This document shows positions 1 to 8,237 of a DNA stretch of 64,000 nt, piece after piece. The notes under the pieces were generated by a model. That model searched no databases, had not been told where the DNA came from, and saw nothing but the letters and a program-made list of their open reading frames with translations. The DNA comes from Paenibacillus cymbidii (GTDB taxonomy: Bacteria; Bacillota; Bacilli; Paenibacillales; NBRC-103111): positions 1 to 64,000 of the forward strand of contig NZ_SHLX01000018.1 of assembly GCF_004764705.1 (NCBI RefSeq), given 5' to 3'. A program made the position numbers and the translations under genes. Position 1 is the first letter of the stretch, and each line of letters opens with the position of its first letter.

Positions 1-529
1 AGCGTGCCGTTGAGCATTCAGGCGAAGTACGCAATGGCGTACCTTCTGTTCCCGCATGCCCGAACGCGCCACCGACGGCCCAGCGTCCTACCATTCCACC
101 GCTGTATCTGACATTAAAATCGATGAAGTCCTGCGAATGGCTGAGCATTCGTGAGAAATACCCTTAAATACGAGGGACGGAACCTACAGCCCTTATTTGT
201 CTCCTGGAGCCACTTTTATCGAAGGTAACGGAACCAACAGCCGCTATCGGATGAAAAAACACCAAATGAGACGAAACATGCGAAAATAAGAGCGCTCTGT
301 TCCGTTAGCATCAAAACCAGGGGCGCAATCTCCTAAATAAGGGCGGTGAGTTCCGTTCGCTCGAGCATTCAGCCATAACATGAAACAGGGCCAATTTTTC
401 AAACCATACAAGGCTTGTTTTCTTAACAAAAAATCAACCGACCGCCAACAGGAACATCGTACCGGACAGCGAATATGTAAAAGTTGCCAAAGTCAAACAG
501 CCCAACGAAGAAATGAGGACAAGGAGTTC
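1..529. repeat. Intergenic region with inverted copies of a ~22 bp repeat
   Basis: No convincing gene is seen in these 529 bases. A unit beginning ACGGAAC and ending CCCTTATTT occurs at 177-198. Its inverted counterpart lies at 334-355, where the reverse complement reads ACGGAACTCACCGCCCTTAT. A degenerate direct copy starts at 228 (ACGGAACCAACAGCC), and a fragment of the inverted form lies near 294-304 (TCTGTTCCGT). The layout suggests a small dispersed hairpin-forming element that has decayed. Bases 1-170 show nothing recognisable. Confidence 0.55.
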
Positions 530-1369
530 ATGGCGGAAACCGCACCTGTATCGGGAATCAACGCGTTCATTCGCGGCAAAAGTTTCACCAACTTTATTCT
601 CACCGTTGTGTTCATGAATGCGATCGTAATCGGGTTCCAAAGCTACCCCAGCGTCGACGAAGCATACAAAACCTTGTTCCACAACCTCGACATCGTGTTC
701 CTGACGATCTTTTCGATCGAGGTGGTGCTGAAGCTGATCGCCTACCGGACAAGCTATTTCAAGGACGGCTGGAACTTGTTCGACTTTATCGTCGTGGCGG
801 CAAGCCTTGCGTTCATGAGCTCGCCGTTCGTCAGCGTTCTGCGGATTTTGCGGGTGCTGCGGGTGCTCAAGACGATTTCTTCGATTCGTTCGCTGCGGCG
901 GATCATCACCTCGCTCTTCATGGCCGTGCCTGCGATCGGCAGCATTTCGCTGCTGATGGTGATCGTCCTGTTCATCTATGGCGTTGTCGGCGCCACCTTC
1001 TTCAGCGAAGCTTCGCCGGACTATTTCGGCGACTTGTCCAAGTCGCTGATTACACTGTTCCAAATCGCCACCTTCGATGACTGGGCGAACATTTACCGGC
1101 CAATCGCCGAAGAAAGCCCGCTTTCGCTGCTCTATTTCGTGTCGTTCATCTTCATCGTCGTGTTCGGCATGCTGAACCTGGTCGTCGGCGAAATCGTCAA
1201 CAACGCCGCCAATATTCCGAACGACGAAGAAGAGAAGGTCGCCAGTCTGGAAGAAGCCCAGACGCATAAGGCGGAAGCGACCGAGCTCGCCTTGCTGCGC
1301 AAGGAAGTGCGGGAGCTGAAGCTGCTGCTGCTCGAAGAAAGAAACGAACGAATCGGGAATTCCGGCTAA
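530..1369 (+). CDS. Single-domain voltage-gated cation channel (BacNav family)
   Basis: This 279-aa membrane protein has the six-segment plan of NaChBac-type channels, which assemble as tetramers in the cell membrane. S1 is about residues 19-36. S4 carries arginines every third residue (R105, R108, R111, then K114). The pore helix and filter lie at 176-187, S6 at about 199-224, and a charged coiled coil at 233-273 is the usual tetramerisation tail. The ATG at 530 follows AAGGAG at 521-526; an upstream in-frame ATG at 380 has no ribosome site and adds 50 non-conserved residues. The filter reads TFDDWAN rather than the sodium-type TLESWAS, so calcium preference is possible (inference). Confidence 0.9.
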   Translation: MAETAPVSGINAFIRGKSFTNFILTVVFMNAIVIGFQSYPSVDEAYKTLFHNLDIVFLTIFSIEVVLKLIAYRTSYFKDGWNLFDFIVVAASLAFMSSPFVSVLRILRVLRVLKTISSIRSLRRIITSLFMAVPAIGSISLLMVIVLFIYGVVGATFFSEASPDYFGDLSKSLITLFQIATFDDWANIYRPIAEESPLSLLYFVSFIFIVVFGMLNLVVGEIVNNAANIPNDEEEKVASLEEAQTHKAEATELALLRKEVRELKLLLLEERNERIGNSG

Positions 1370-1389
1370 GCCCCGGACGAACCGGCACG

Positions 1390-1432
1390 AACGAAGAAGG
1401 CCCCTTGCCGATCGGCAGGGGTCTTCTTCGTT
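1390..1432. terminator. Bidirectional terminator between convergent genes
   Basis: A near-perfect palindrome: AACGAAGAAG at 1390-1399 pairs with CTTCTTCGTT at 1423-1432, with further pairing inside through CCCCT/AGGGG and GCCGATCGGC. It lies between the convergent channel and SRPBCC genes and probably serves both. Confidence 0.8.
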
Positions 1433-1436
1433 GCCT

Positions 1437-1925
1437 TTACTCGGCGGCGAGCGCGTCAATCGCCTGCTTGTACTTCTCGTACCGCTGCTCCCACTCGCTC
1501 TTGCGGTCCAGCGTCCGGCCGTCGAGCAGCGCCTGCACGGCGTCGAGACACACGTCCCAGCCGGCAAGATCCTTCGGGGTATGCGGGGTGATGCGGCGAA
1601 TCGTTTCGATCAGCGTGAGGCGGCATCCGCCCGGCACCGGCTTCAGCTCGAACCGGACGTGGTCGTCGGCCCACGTGTAAGCGAGCACGGCTGACGGCTC
1701 CATCTCAGTAATCCGCATCTCCTCGAAGGTGCCGTCCCCCATATCGAACCGGATGGAGCCGCCTTCCCGCAATTCCGCGACCGACAGTTCGGGAAACCAG
1801 CGCTGCAGCTTGCCGTCCTCGGTCAAATACGCCCATACTTCCGCAGCGGGGTGCGCCACGACCCGGTCGAACCGGGCCGTGCAGCCGCCGTGCGGGAGTC
1901 GTTGCAACTCTGCGAGCATCGACAC
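1437..1925 (-). CDS. SRPBCC / AHSA1-domain protein
   Basis: This 162-aa soluble protein has the START-like fold family pattern. The N-terminal half has 'VVAHPAAEVWAYLTEDGKL' followed by 'RWFP', the middle has the glycine-rich 'REGGSIRFDMGDG' strand, and a long C-terminal helix follows (about 110-160). AHSA1-type proteins bind hydrophobic ligands or chaperone partners; the ligand cannot be read from sequence. It is transcribed alone, toward the palindromic terminator shared with the channel gene. Two more members of this superfamily occur in the window (18470 and 22970). Confidence 0.8.
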   Translation of the reverse strand: MSMLAELQRLPHGGCTARFDRVVAHPAAEVWAYLTEDGKLQRWFPELSVAELREGGSIRFDMGDGTFEEMRITEMEPSAVLAYTWADDHVRFELKPVPGGCRLTLIETIRRITPHTPKDLAGWDVCLDAVQALLDGRTLDRKSEWEQRYEKYKQAIDALAAE

Positions 1926-2031
1926 CGACCTCCTGACATGAGTGATGGTTCAGGTAAAGCTAGCGTACCCTTCGCCTATTATTACGTCAAGAAGCCGATT
2001 TGTAATCCGTCAGGAGGGTCTTTCTCCGCCG

Positions 2032-3843
2032 TCACTGCGCCGGCTGGCCTCCTCCTCCCTGCTGGGGCATCCGTCCGCCGCCCATGCCGCCTTGGCCTCC
2101 TTGACCGCCCATACCACCACCTTGGCCGCCTCCGCCGCCTTGACCGCGGCCGCCCATGCCGCCCATCATGCCGCTGCGGCTCGTCGTAACGCCCGACTCG
2201 TTCAGCCAGGTAACGGTACTCGCCTGTGTAAACGCGACGACCTTGCTTCCGCCCTGATAAGCGCCGCCCTCGTAAAGACCGTTCGTCGCCTTGCCGCTCG
2301 AAGAACCGCCGGAGAACAGGGTATACTGGCCGTCCTTCTTCAAGTCGGGCGAGCTGACGAATAGGGACTGATACGCCTTCGACGGCAAGAAGGTCAGCAG
2401 GTTTTTGCCCGCGCTGTCCTCCAGATGCACCAGCGTTCCCGCTTTCTGCGACTGGGAGTACGTCATCAGGATGCCCGCTTGCGTCGACTGGTCGGCTGTC
2501 GCCTGCGCCATGCCCGAGCTGCCGGCGGCGACGAGGAAGCCGCCCGTCATAACGAAGGTGCCGTCGTAGTCCAACGGGCCATTATTGTTCGCCGTCGGCC
2601 CATTGACGATGACGGTGCCGCCGTTCATTTCGATCGAGCCGTTGGAATCCAGCCCGTCGCCTTGCGCTTCGACGAACAGATAGCCGCCGCCTATCGTCAG
2701 CTTCAAGCTCGAGTCTCCGCCAGCTGCCGGCGGATTACCGCCACCGCCGCCGCGCGGTCCCGCTTTGGCGCTTTCGCCGCTGCCCGACGAAACGTTGACG
2801 CCGTCGTCGGAAGAAACCAGGCTCGTCGTGCCGCCCGAAATCACGATGGACGGTGCCTCTATGCCCTCATTGCTCTTGACGATGTCGATCGTGCCGCCGT
2901 CGATGGCGATGGAGATGTCCGCATTGATGCCGTCGTCTCCCGCCGAGAGGTTCAGCTCCCCGCCGGCAATCGTAATGCCGCCCTTGCTGTGCAGGGCGTC
3001 TTCGCCGGATTCGATGCGGAGCGTGCCGCCTGCGATGACGATGTCGCCTTCTTCGCCTTCCGTGTCGTTTGTCGTCTTGATCCCGTGCCCGGCCGCCTGA
3101 ATCGTCAGGTCGCCCGCCTTCACGGCAACGAGGTCACGGCCCATCAGCCCGTCGTCTTTCGCTTGAATGGCGAGCGTGCCGCCGGTTATTTTCAGGTCAT
3201 CCTTGCTGGCGATGCCGTTGTTGTAGTTGCCTTGCACCGTCAGCTTGCCGCTGCCGTTGATCGTCAAGTCGTCCTTGCTGAAAATCGCCGCGTTCGGCTC
3301 GTCCGTGGACGCGTCCGGGAACGTATAGCTGGCGCCGTCGGACACCAGATTCGTCGTCCCTTCGGGCAGCGACAGAATCACTTTGCCCGCCTCCTTGACG
3401 TAGATCGCCGCCGACGTTTCGTTATGAAGCTCCGCGCCGTTCAGCACGAGCCGAACCGTGCCTTTGTCCGGCACGTCGACCACAAGTTGGCCGTTGTTCA
3501 GCTTCCCGCTGATCGCATATGTTCCGGCGGCGGTAATCGTAATGATGCCGCCCGCCGCTTTGGCTCCCGCCCCATCGACAGCGGCGCCGGCGCCGTTCAG
3601 CTTGATCGCGGTCGAGCTGCCCGCGCTCCAGTCCGTGTAGGCGTCGTCGTCGTCGTACTTGACGGCGGTTGTCTGAACCGCCGCGGCGCTGCCCGCCGGC
3701 TTCGCCGACGCGCTTGTTTTCACCCCGGTTGCCGCCGCAGCGGCCGTTTCCGGGTCCTTGCTTCCGGTATCGGTGCACGCCGTCATCATTGCGGCGCAAA
3801 GCAGCAGCAATCCGATTTCTTTTGCCCTCCAGTTGTGTTTCAT
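2032..3843 (-). CDS. Cthe_2159-like carbohydrate-binding beta-helix lipoprotein
   Basis: A 603-aa exported lipoprotein. The signal peptide ends in the lipobox MTAC with the cysteine at residue 23. The body is a run of short 'ITGGT-L-I-A-DDG' strands with repeated aspartate pairs, such as 'SKDDLTINGSG', 'AKDDGLMG', 'SGDDGINADIS' and 'SSDDGVNVSSG'. This is the pattern of the calcium-binding beta-helix family PF14262, typified by Cthe_2159, which binds cellulose or pectate. The C-terminus is a glycine- and methionine-rich low-complexity tail (about 555-603). The gene is the last of a three-gene operon, 22 bp after the DUF4956 gene. The ligand is not predictable. Confidence 0.8.
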   Translation of the reverse strand: MKHNWRAKEIGLLLLCAAMMTACTDTGSKDPETAAAAATGVKTSASAKPAGSAAAVQTTAVKYDDDDAYTDWSAGSSTAIKLNGAGAAVDGAGAKAAGGIITITAAGTYAISGKLNNGQLVVDVPDKGTVRLVLNGAELHNETSAAIYVKEAGKVILSLPEGTTNLVSDGASYTFPDASTDEPNAAIFSKDDLTINGSGKLTVQGNYNNGIASKDDLKITGGTLAIQAKDDGLMGRDLVAVKAGDLTIQAAGHGIKTTNDTEGEEGDIVIAGGTLRIESGEDALHSKGGITIAGGELNLSAGDDGINADISIAIDGGTIDIVKSNEGIEAPSIVISGGTTSLVSSDDGVNVSSGSGESAKAGPRGGGGGNPPAAGGDSSLKLTIGGGYLFVEAQGDGLDSNGSIEMNGGTVIVNGPTANNNGPLDYDGTFVMTGGFLVAAGSSGMAQATADQSTQAGILMTYSQSQKAGTLVHLEDSAGKNLLTFLPSKAYQSLFVSSPDLKKDGQYTLFSGGSSSGKATNGLYEGGAYQGGSKVVAFTQASTVTWLNESGVTTSRSGMMGGMGGRGQGGGGGQGGGMGGQGGQGGMGGGRMPQQGGGGQPAQ

Positions 3844-3865
3844 CGCTTCTCATCCTTTCATTGGT

Positions 3866-4549
3866 TTAGTAGTCCGCCGCGGCGGGAGGATTCATCGTCA
3901 ACGTAATGTCGAGGTTGCCGTTCCGGCACCGGATCGCATCGAGAAATTCCTTCTGGTTGGCCAAATGGTCGATCTGCACCGCGTACACCAGCTCGTACAG
4001 GCTGCCCAGTTCGGTCGTTTTCACCTTCCGCAGTTCGTAGCCGACATGAAACTTGCGGAAAATTTCGTCGAACGCTTCCTCGTACCCGAGATTTTCCGGA
4101 ATCGTCACTTTCAGCAGCTTCTGCGCCGACTTATTCGCGCCGAAATTCGTCGCCTTGAGCACGAACATCAGCACGCAGAGCACAGCCGTGAACAGCACCG
4201 CGTAACCGTAAGAGCCGACGCCGCAGGCAAGACCGGCCGCCATCGTGAACAGGACGAAGGCGATATCCTTCGGATCGCCGGGCGCGCTGCGGAAGCGAAT
4301 GATCGAGAACGCCCCGGCCAGGCTGAAGGCGCGGGCGATGTTGCTGCCGATCAGCAGGATGATGATCGCCACAATCGCCGGCAGCACAACCATCGTCAGC
4401 GTAAAATTTTGCGTAAAAGCGGGCTGCGTCTTCATATAAGTGAAGCTGATGACCGCGCCAAGGGCGATGGCGACCAGCACGGTCAGCAGCGCGTCGGTCC
4501 ATGTCAGCTCCGTTGCCTCGATTGCGGTGGAAAATAACGAATCGATCAT
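3866..4549 (-). CDS. DUF4956 membrane protein
   Basis: A 227-aa protein with about four hydrophobic helices in its N-terminal half (about residues 18-38, 53-71, 95-110, 113-132) and a soluble C-terminal domain ending 'LTMNPPAAADY'. The block 'RAFSLAGAFSIIRFRSAPGD' between helices 2 and 3 is the conserved signature of DUF4956. The start ATG at 4549 overlaps the stop of the upstream VTC gene (ATGA), so the two are translationally coupled; the longer in-frame extension upstream lies inside the VTC gene and is rejected. The function of the family is unknown, but it habitually accompanies VTC-domain genes. Confidence 0.85.
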   Translation of the reverse strand: MIDSLFSTAIEATELTWTDALLTVLVAIALGAVISFTYMKTQPAFTQNFTLTMVVLPAIVAIIILLIGSNIARAFSLAGAFSIIRFRSAPGDPKDIAFVLFTMAAGLACGVGSYGYAVLFTAVLCVLMFVLKATNFGANKSAQKLLKVTIPENLGYEEAFDEIFRKFHVGYELRKVKTTELGSLYELVYAVQIDHLANQKEFLDAIRCRNGNLDITLTMNPPAAADY

Positions 4550-5286
4550 ACCGGCATCTTCTCCTTTGCCAGAACGCCGTTCGCCAGCGCCCTTCTGTAT
4601 TCGTTGCCGTACTTCGAGAAGCTCATGCGGAACATGCCCAGCTCCGACAGCAGCCGGGACAGCCAGATCGGGATCGTTTTCTCCGCCTTCACTTCCATCA
4701 GCCATTGCCCGTCGCCGAGCAGCTGCTCGCCGTAATCGCCCTGCTCCAGCCGGAGATCGTACCGTCGCGACCGGATGTTCGTATCGAACGTGACGCGCAG
4801 ATCGCGATTCTCTTTGGCGAACAACGCGATGCGATCGTAGGCCAGGTACACTTTGGGCATCAGCTTGTACCGCTGCAGGAAATACTCGATTTCCCTAACC
4901 ACCTGGATGTTCATGTATTCCCGGAGAATCGGCAGCGATCCCGTCCCGGCAAAAGCGTACGCCTCCTCCAGCTTCAGCGCCGTACGCCGTTTGTTCACCA
5001 GTCCGAACACCTTCTTTTTCAACTCCAGATATACTTTGGCGCCCTCTGCCGGTACCCCGTAGGCGCGGATGCGCAGCTTCTCCTTGTACTTCGGCTTGGC
5101 CAGACTGGCGCGGATCAGCGTGTCGTGCTCGGTATCGTAATAGAGGTTGCTGATCGAATAGAAGCGGTCGTTCCGGTTGTATTCGTCCGGCTCCATATAA
5201 GCGAGCAACCGGTTATAGATGGCGGCGAATGCCTGCGAGTCCATCACGTACTTGTTTTCGTAGCGGTTGAATACTTCAATGGCCAT
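4546..5286 (-). CDS. VTC-domain polyphosphate polymerase family protein
   Basis: A 246-aa cytoplasmic protein of the CYTH/VTC tunnel superfamily. It starts with the typical 'RYENKYVM', followed by 'ISNLYYDTEH' (about 45-55), 'KEKLRIRAYG' (about 68-77), 'YLELKKKVFGLVNKRR' (about 86-101) and 'YDRIALF', and ends with an acidic strand 'MEVKAEKTIP'. These basic and acidic residues line the nucleotide/polyphosphate tunnel in yeast Vtc4, which polymerises ATP gamma-phosphates. It is first in an operon with DUF4956 and a beta-helix lipoprotein, divergent from a two-component system. Whether this bacterial member makes polyphosphate is not shown by the sequence. Confidence 0.85.
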   Translation of the reverse strand: MAIEVFNRYENKYVMDSQAFAAIYNRLLAYMEPDEYNRNDRFYSISNLYYDTEHDTLIRASLAKPKYKEKLRIRAYGVPAEGAKVYLELKKKVFGLVNKRRTALKLEEAYAFAGTGSLPILREYMNIQVVREIEYFLQRYKLMPKVYLAYDRIALFAKENRDLRVTFDTNIRSRRYDLRLEQGDYGEQLLGDGQWLMEVKAEKTIPIWLSRLLSELGMFRMSFSKYGNEYRRALANGVLAKEKMPV

Positions 5287-5525
5287 CTCGGTAGTCTCCT
5301 TTCATGCGGTGGGTTCATGTCTGTATCTTAGCGGCGCAACCTTTAACGAAACTTAAATGTCGCGAACGGCTCGATATTTCTTTTGCACGGGATGAAATGC
5401 TACGATAGAAGGGCCAAACGGGCGAATCGGCATTTCAGGTTGATTAAAGGTTCGGTTCCTATAATGAGAAGCAAGCCCGGCCGATCGGCCGGAAACGATA
5501 GCGGGACGACAAGGGGGAAACGGCC
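5287..5525. promoter_or_regulatory. Divergent promoter region with candidate response-regulator half-sites
   Basis: This 239 bp gap separates the VTC operon (minus) from the two-component genes (plus). Two direct half-sites, TTAACG (5343-5348) and TTAAAT (5353-5358), start one helical turn apart, as OmpR/PhoP-family dimers prefer. They lie about 55-70 bp ahead of the VTC start, where a -35 region would fit. A TATAAT at 5460-5465 could be the -10 of the regulator gene, although the -35 match is poor. Autoregulation and control of the operon are inferred. Confidence 0.35.
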
Positions 5526-6203
5526 ATGAGAATCCTGATCGTGGAAGACGAGGTGCATCTTGCGGAGGCGTTGACCCAAATTTTGCGGAAGCAGCATTAC
5601 TCCGTCGACGCCGTCCATGACGGCCAGGAAGGGTTGGATCATGCGCTAAGCGGCATTTACGACCTGCTGCTGCTCGATATCATGCTGCCGAAGCTGGACG
5701 GCATCCGCCTCCTGCAGAAGCTGCGGGCGCAGGGGTATGCGACTCCTGTGATTTTGCTTACCGCCAAGGGCGAAACGGAAGACAAAATCGCCGGTCTCGA
5801 CTACGGCGCCGACGATTACGTGGCCAAACCGTTCTCGACCGACGAGCTGCTCGCGCGCATCCGGGCGGCTCTGCGCCGCCGGGGCGAAGTCGTGCCGGAG
5901 GACACGCTCAAGCTCGGCAATATCGAGCTGAACCCGGCGACGCTGAAGCTGTCGTGCGGCGGGAAGGAGATCAAGCTGATCCTGAAGGAGAGCGAGCTGC
6001 TGGAGCTGCTGCTGACGAGGAAGAACGCGGTCACTTCCAAGGAACAAATTATCGAAAAGCTGTGGGGCTACGACTCCGAAGCGGAGCATAACAACGTGGA
6101 GGTTTACATTTCATTTTTGCGCAAAAAGCTGCTCTTCCTGCACGCCACGGTCCGCATCAATACGATTCGCGGCGTCGGCTACAGCCTGGAGGTCGTGTCG
6201 TAA
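5526..6203 (+). CDS. OmpR/PhoB-family response regulator
   Basis: A 225-aa transcription factor with an N-terminal receiver and a C-terminal winged helix. The acidic pocket is visible (E7, D8), the phospho-acceptor is D51 in 'LLLLDIMLPKLDG', and the conserved lysine is in 'DDYVAKPFS'. The C-terminal domain ends with the typical 'IRTIRGVGYSLE' strand. AGGGGGAAA precedes the ATG. Its TAA shares a base with the kinase ATG (TAATG at 6201-6205), so the pair is coupled. The divergent VTC operon is the likeliest target. Confidence 0.9.
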   Translation: MRILIVEDEVHLAEALTQILRKQHYSVDAVHDGQEGLDHALSGIYDLLLLDIMLPKLDGIRLLQKLRAQGYATPVILLTAKGETEDKIAGLDYGADDYVAKPFSTDELLARIRAALRRRGEVVPEDTLKLGNIELNPATLKLSCGGKEIKLILKESELLELLLTRKNAVTSKEQIIEKLWGYDSEAEHNNVEVYISFLRKKLLFLHATVRINTIRGVGYSLEVVS

Positions 6204-7462
6204 TGTTCACGAAGCTGCGGAACCGGTTCCTCGTGCTGAATCTGGTCATCATCTCGTTCATGATGCTGGTCGCCTTCGTCTCCATCTATACGATTACGTA
6301 TCAGAACGTAAGCAACGACATCGATATGGAGCTGCACCGGATCGAAGACTTCTATCACAAGCCGGACGGAGGAGGCGGCGGGCCGAAAAAAGGCGGCGGC
6401 AAGCTTCAGCCCGACTTTATGAACCAAGCGGAACCTCCGGTGGAGCGCTCGGTATCGTTCCGTTTGCAGGCGGACGGGCAGTGGAAGCTGACGGCGACCG
6501 ACTCCCGCTTCGATATGGACAGCGACTTCTATCAGGCGGCGCTCGCCAAAGCGGCGGCGGCCTCTTCCGGCGAAGGCCAGTTCAGCCTGGACGGCACCCG
6601 TTGGGCGTTTCTGGCGCTGCCGAACGGCGACGGCCATTCCGTCGTATTCCTGGACGTCACCGCGCAGCGCAAATTTGTCACCAACCTGGTGTATACCTTC
6701 CTTGCGGTTGGTCTGGCGATGCTGATCGTCATTTATTTCACCAGCCGGTTCTTCGCGAACCGGGCGATTGCCCCCGTGCGGGAAGCGTTCGACAAGCAGA
6801 AGCAGTTCATTGCCGACGCCTCCCATGAGCTCAAGACGCCGCTGGCCGTCATCGACACCCATGCGGATGTGCTGCTGGCGAACGGCGAGGAAACGGTCCG
6901 CAGCCAGGCGAAATGGCTGCACCATATCAAGTCGGAAACGGAACGAATGAAGACGCTGACGAACGAACTGCTGTATTTGACCCGCATGGGCGATACCCGG
7001 GGCGATACGCTCTTCTCGACTATCAACGTCAGCGAATGCGTGGAAAGCGTCATTCTGACGATGGAAGCGGTCGCGTACGAGAAAGAGCTGACGCTCCGCT
7101 ACGACATCGAGCCGAATTTGACGATGCGCGGCAGCGCCGAGCAGATCAAGCAGATCGTCATGATCCTGCTCGACAACGCGATCAAATACTCGGGCCCGAA
7201 CGGCAGCATCCACGTCGCGCTGAAGAAGCGCGCGCACGACATGCAGCTGACCGTCGCCAACACCGGCGAAGGCATCGCGGCGGAGCATCTCGGCCGCATC
7301 TTCGACCGCTTCTACCGGGCCGACGCTTCCCGGTCGCGCCAGCATGGCGGCTACGGCCTCGGCCTTGCCATCGCCAAGGCGATCGTCGAACAGCACCAGG
7401 GGACCATCACGGTCCGCAGCGTGCCCGGCGATACGACGACGTTCCTGGTGCAGCTTCCTTAA
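6203..7462 (+). CDS. Membrane sensor histidine kinase
   Basis: A 419-aa kinase. Transmembrane helix 1 is about 10-32, an extracytoplasmic sensor region with a glycine-rich stretch ('KPDGGGGGPKKGGGK') fills about 33-158, and helix 2 is about 160-180. The HisKA dimerisation box has 'FIADASHELKTPLAV' with H208 as phosphorylation site. The ATPase domain shows the N box 'LLDNAIKYSG', 'FDRFYRAD' and the G2 box 'GGYGLGLAIAKAIV'. No HAMP domain is obvious. It is the partner of the preceding regulator, joined by a one-base overlap. The signal is unknown; proximity to the VTC/beta-helix operon suggests an envelope or phosphate cue (inference). Confidence 0.9.
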   Translation: MFTKLRNRFLVLNLVIISFMMLVAFVSIYTITYQNVSNDIDMELHRIEDFYHKPDGGGGGPKKGGGKLQPDFMNQAEPPVERSVSFRLQADGQWKLTATDSRFDMDSDFYQAALAKAAAASSGEGQFSLDGTRWAFLALPNGDGHSVVFLDVTAQRKFVTNLVYTFLAVGLAMLIVIYFTSRFFANRAIAPVREAFDKQKQFIADASHELKTPLAVIDTHADVLLANGEETVRSQAKWLHHIKSETERMKTLTNELLYLTRMGDTRGDTLFSTINVSECVESVILTMEAVAYEKELTLRYDIEPNLTMRGSAEQIKQIVMILLDNAIKYSGPNGSIHVALKKRAHDMQLTVANTGEGIAAEHLGRIFDRFYRADASRSRQHGGYGLGLAIAKAIVEQHQGTITVRSVPGDTTTFLVQLP

Positions 7463-7516
7463 CATGTGCTTTTTCCCGCGCCATCCATCCGGGCGCGCCA
7501 CCGCGTCCCGCTCCGA

Positions 7517-8119
7517 TCAGGACCGCCGCGGCGGCGCGCCCGGTTTCCTCGTCTTCGCTTCCGTCGGATGCCAGTGGATCATCTTGATCAACTGCTCCTG
7601 CATATACGCGGGCGTATACTGGAAGCCTCCCTCGATCCAGTACAAAATCAGCCCCAGCAGACCGTTGATCGAATAATGGGCCAGCAGCTCGCGATCGATA
7701 CCGTTCTCCGCATACTCCAGCTCCTCTTGCGAAATGCGCTTGAGCGCGGCGAACATTTTCTCCCGCAGCTGGGGCATGACATTGCTGCGGAGTAAGATCG
7801 TGTAGTCGGTGGCATGCTGATGAATATGCTCGAAAATTTGCACCGAATTCGCCGTCAGCTCGTCGATGCGGAATATTTCCTCATGCTCGTAAGGCGCACG
7901 AAACGACATCAGCAAATCCTGAATCAAATCCTCGATGAATTCGGCAAGCAGCGCCTCCTTGCTGTCGTAATGGGAATAGAACGTGCCGCGATTATAGTTC
8001 GCCGCCGCCACGATTTCCGTAATCGAGATGGCGCTGAAATCCTTCTGCCGCATGAGCTGAAGCAGCGCTTGCTTGAGCGCCTCCTTGCTGCGGACAACGC
8101 GTCGATCCAGGTGGGACAA
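7517..8119 (-). CDS. TetR/AcrR-family repressor
   Basis: A 200-aa protein whose first 60 residues form the TetR DNA-binding domain: 'RSKEALKQALLQLMRQKDFS', then 'ITEIVAAANYNRGTFYSHYD' as helix-turn-helix, then 'SKEALLAEFI'. The remaining helices (about 75-185) form the ligand-binding and dimer domain. The coding end faces the histidine kinase gene. Upstream lies a 9-bp perfect inverted repeat (8170-8195), which could be its operator, and beyond it a truncated SDR gene that may have been its former target. Confidence 0.88.
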   Translation of the reverse strand: MSHLDRRVVRSKEALKQALLQLMRQKDFSAISITEIVAAANYNRGTFYSHYDSKEALLAEFIEDLIQDLLMSFRAPYEHEEIFRIDELTANSVQIFEHIHQHATDYTILLRSNVMPQLREKMFAALKRISQEELEYAENGIDRELLAHYSINGLLGLILYWIEGGFQYTPAYMQEQLIKMIHWHPTEAKTRKPGAPPRRS

Positions 8120-8169
8120 TTTGCTCGCTCCTTTTCTTCAACAAACCCGGCCGATTTGTACGTTAGCTG

Positions 8170-8195
8170 ACAATCGGCGCTTTTTTGCCGATTGT
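8170..8195. promoter_or_regulatory. Inverted repeat, candidate TetR operator
   Basis: ACAATCGGC (8170-8178) is repeated inverted as GCCGATTGT (8187-8195), with an 8-base T-rich centre. It lies 51 bp upstream of the TetR start, in the short region shared with the SDR remnant, as expected for an autoregulatory operator. It could also fold as an RNA hairpin. Confidence 0.5.
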
Positions 8196-8237
8196 TCCGT
8201 TTCATCCGCTTTATTATACTATAAGTGTACAAAGCAC

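Noticed and set aside
2425-3906. 493-codon open frame on the plus strand
   Set aside because: Exactly antisense to the beta-helix lipoprotein, arginine-rich shadow translation, no ribosome site or recognisable domain.
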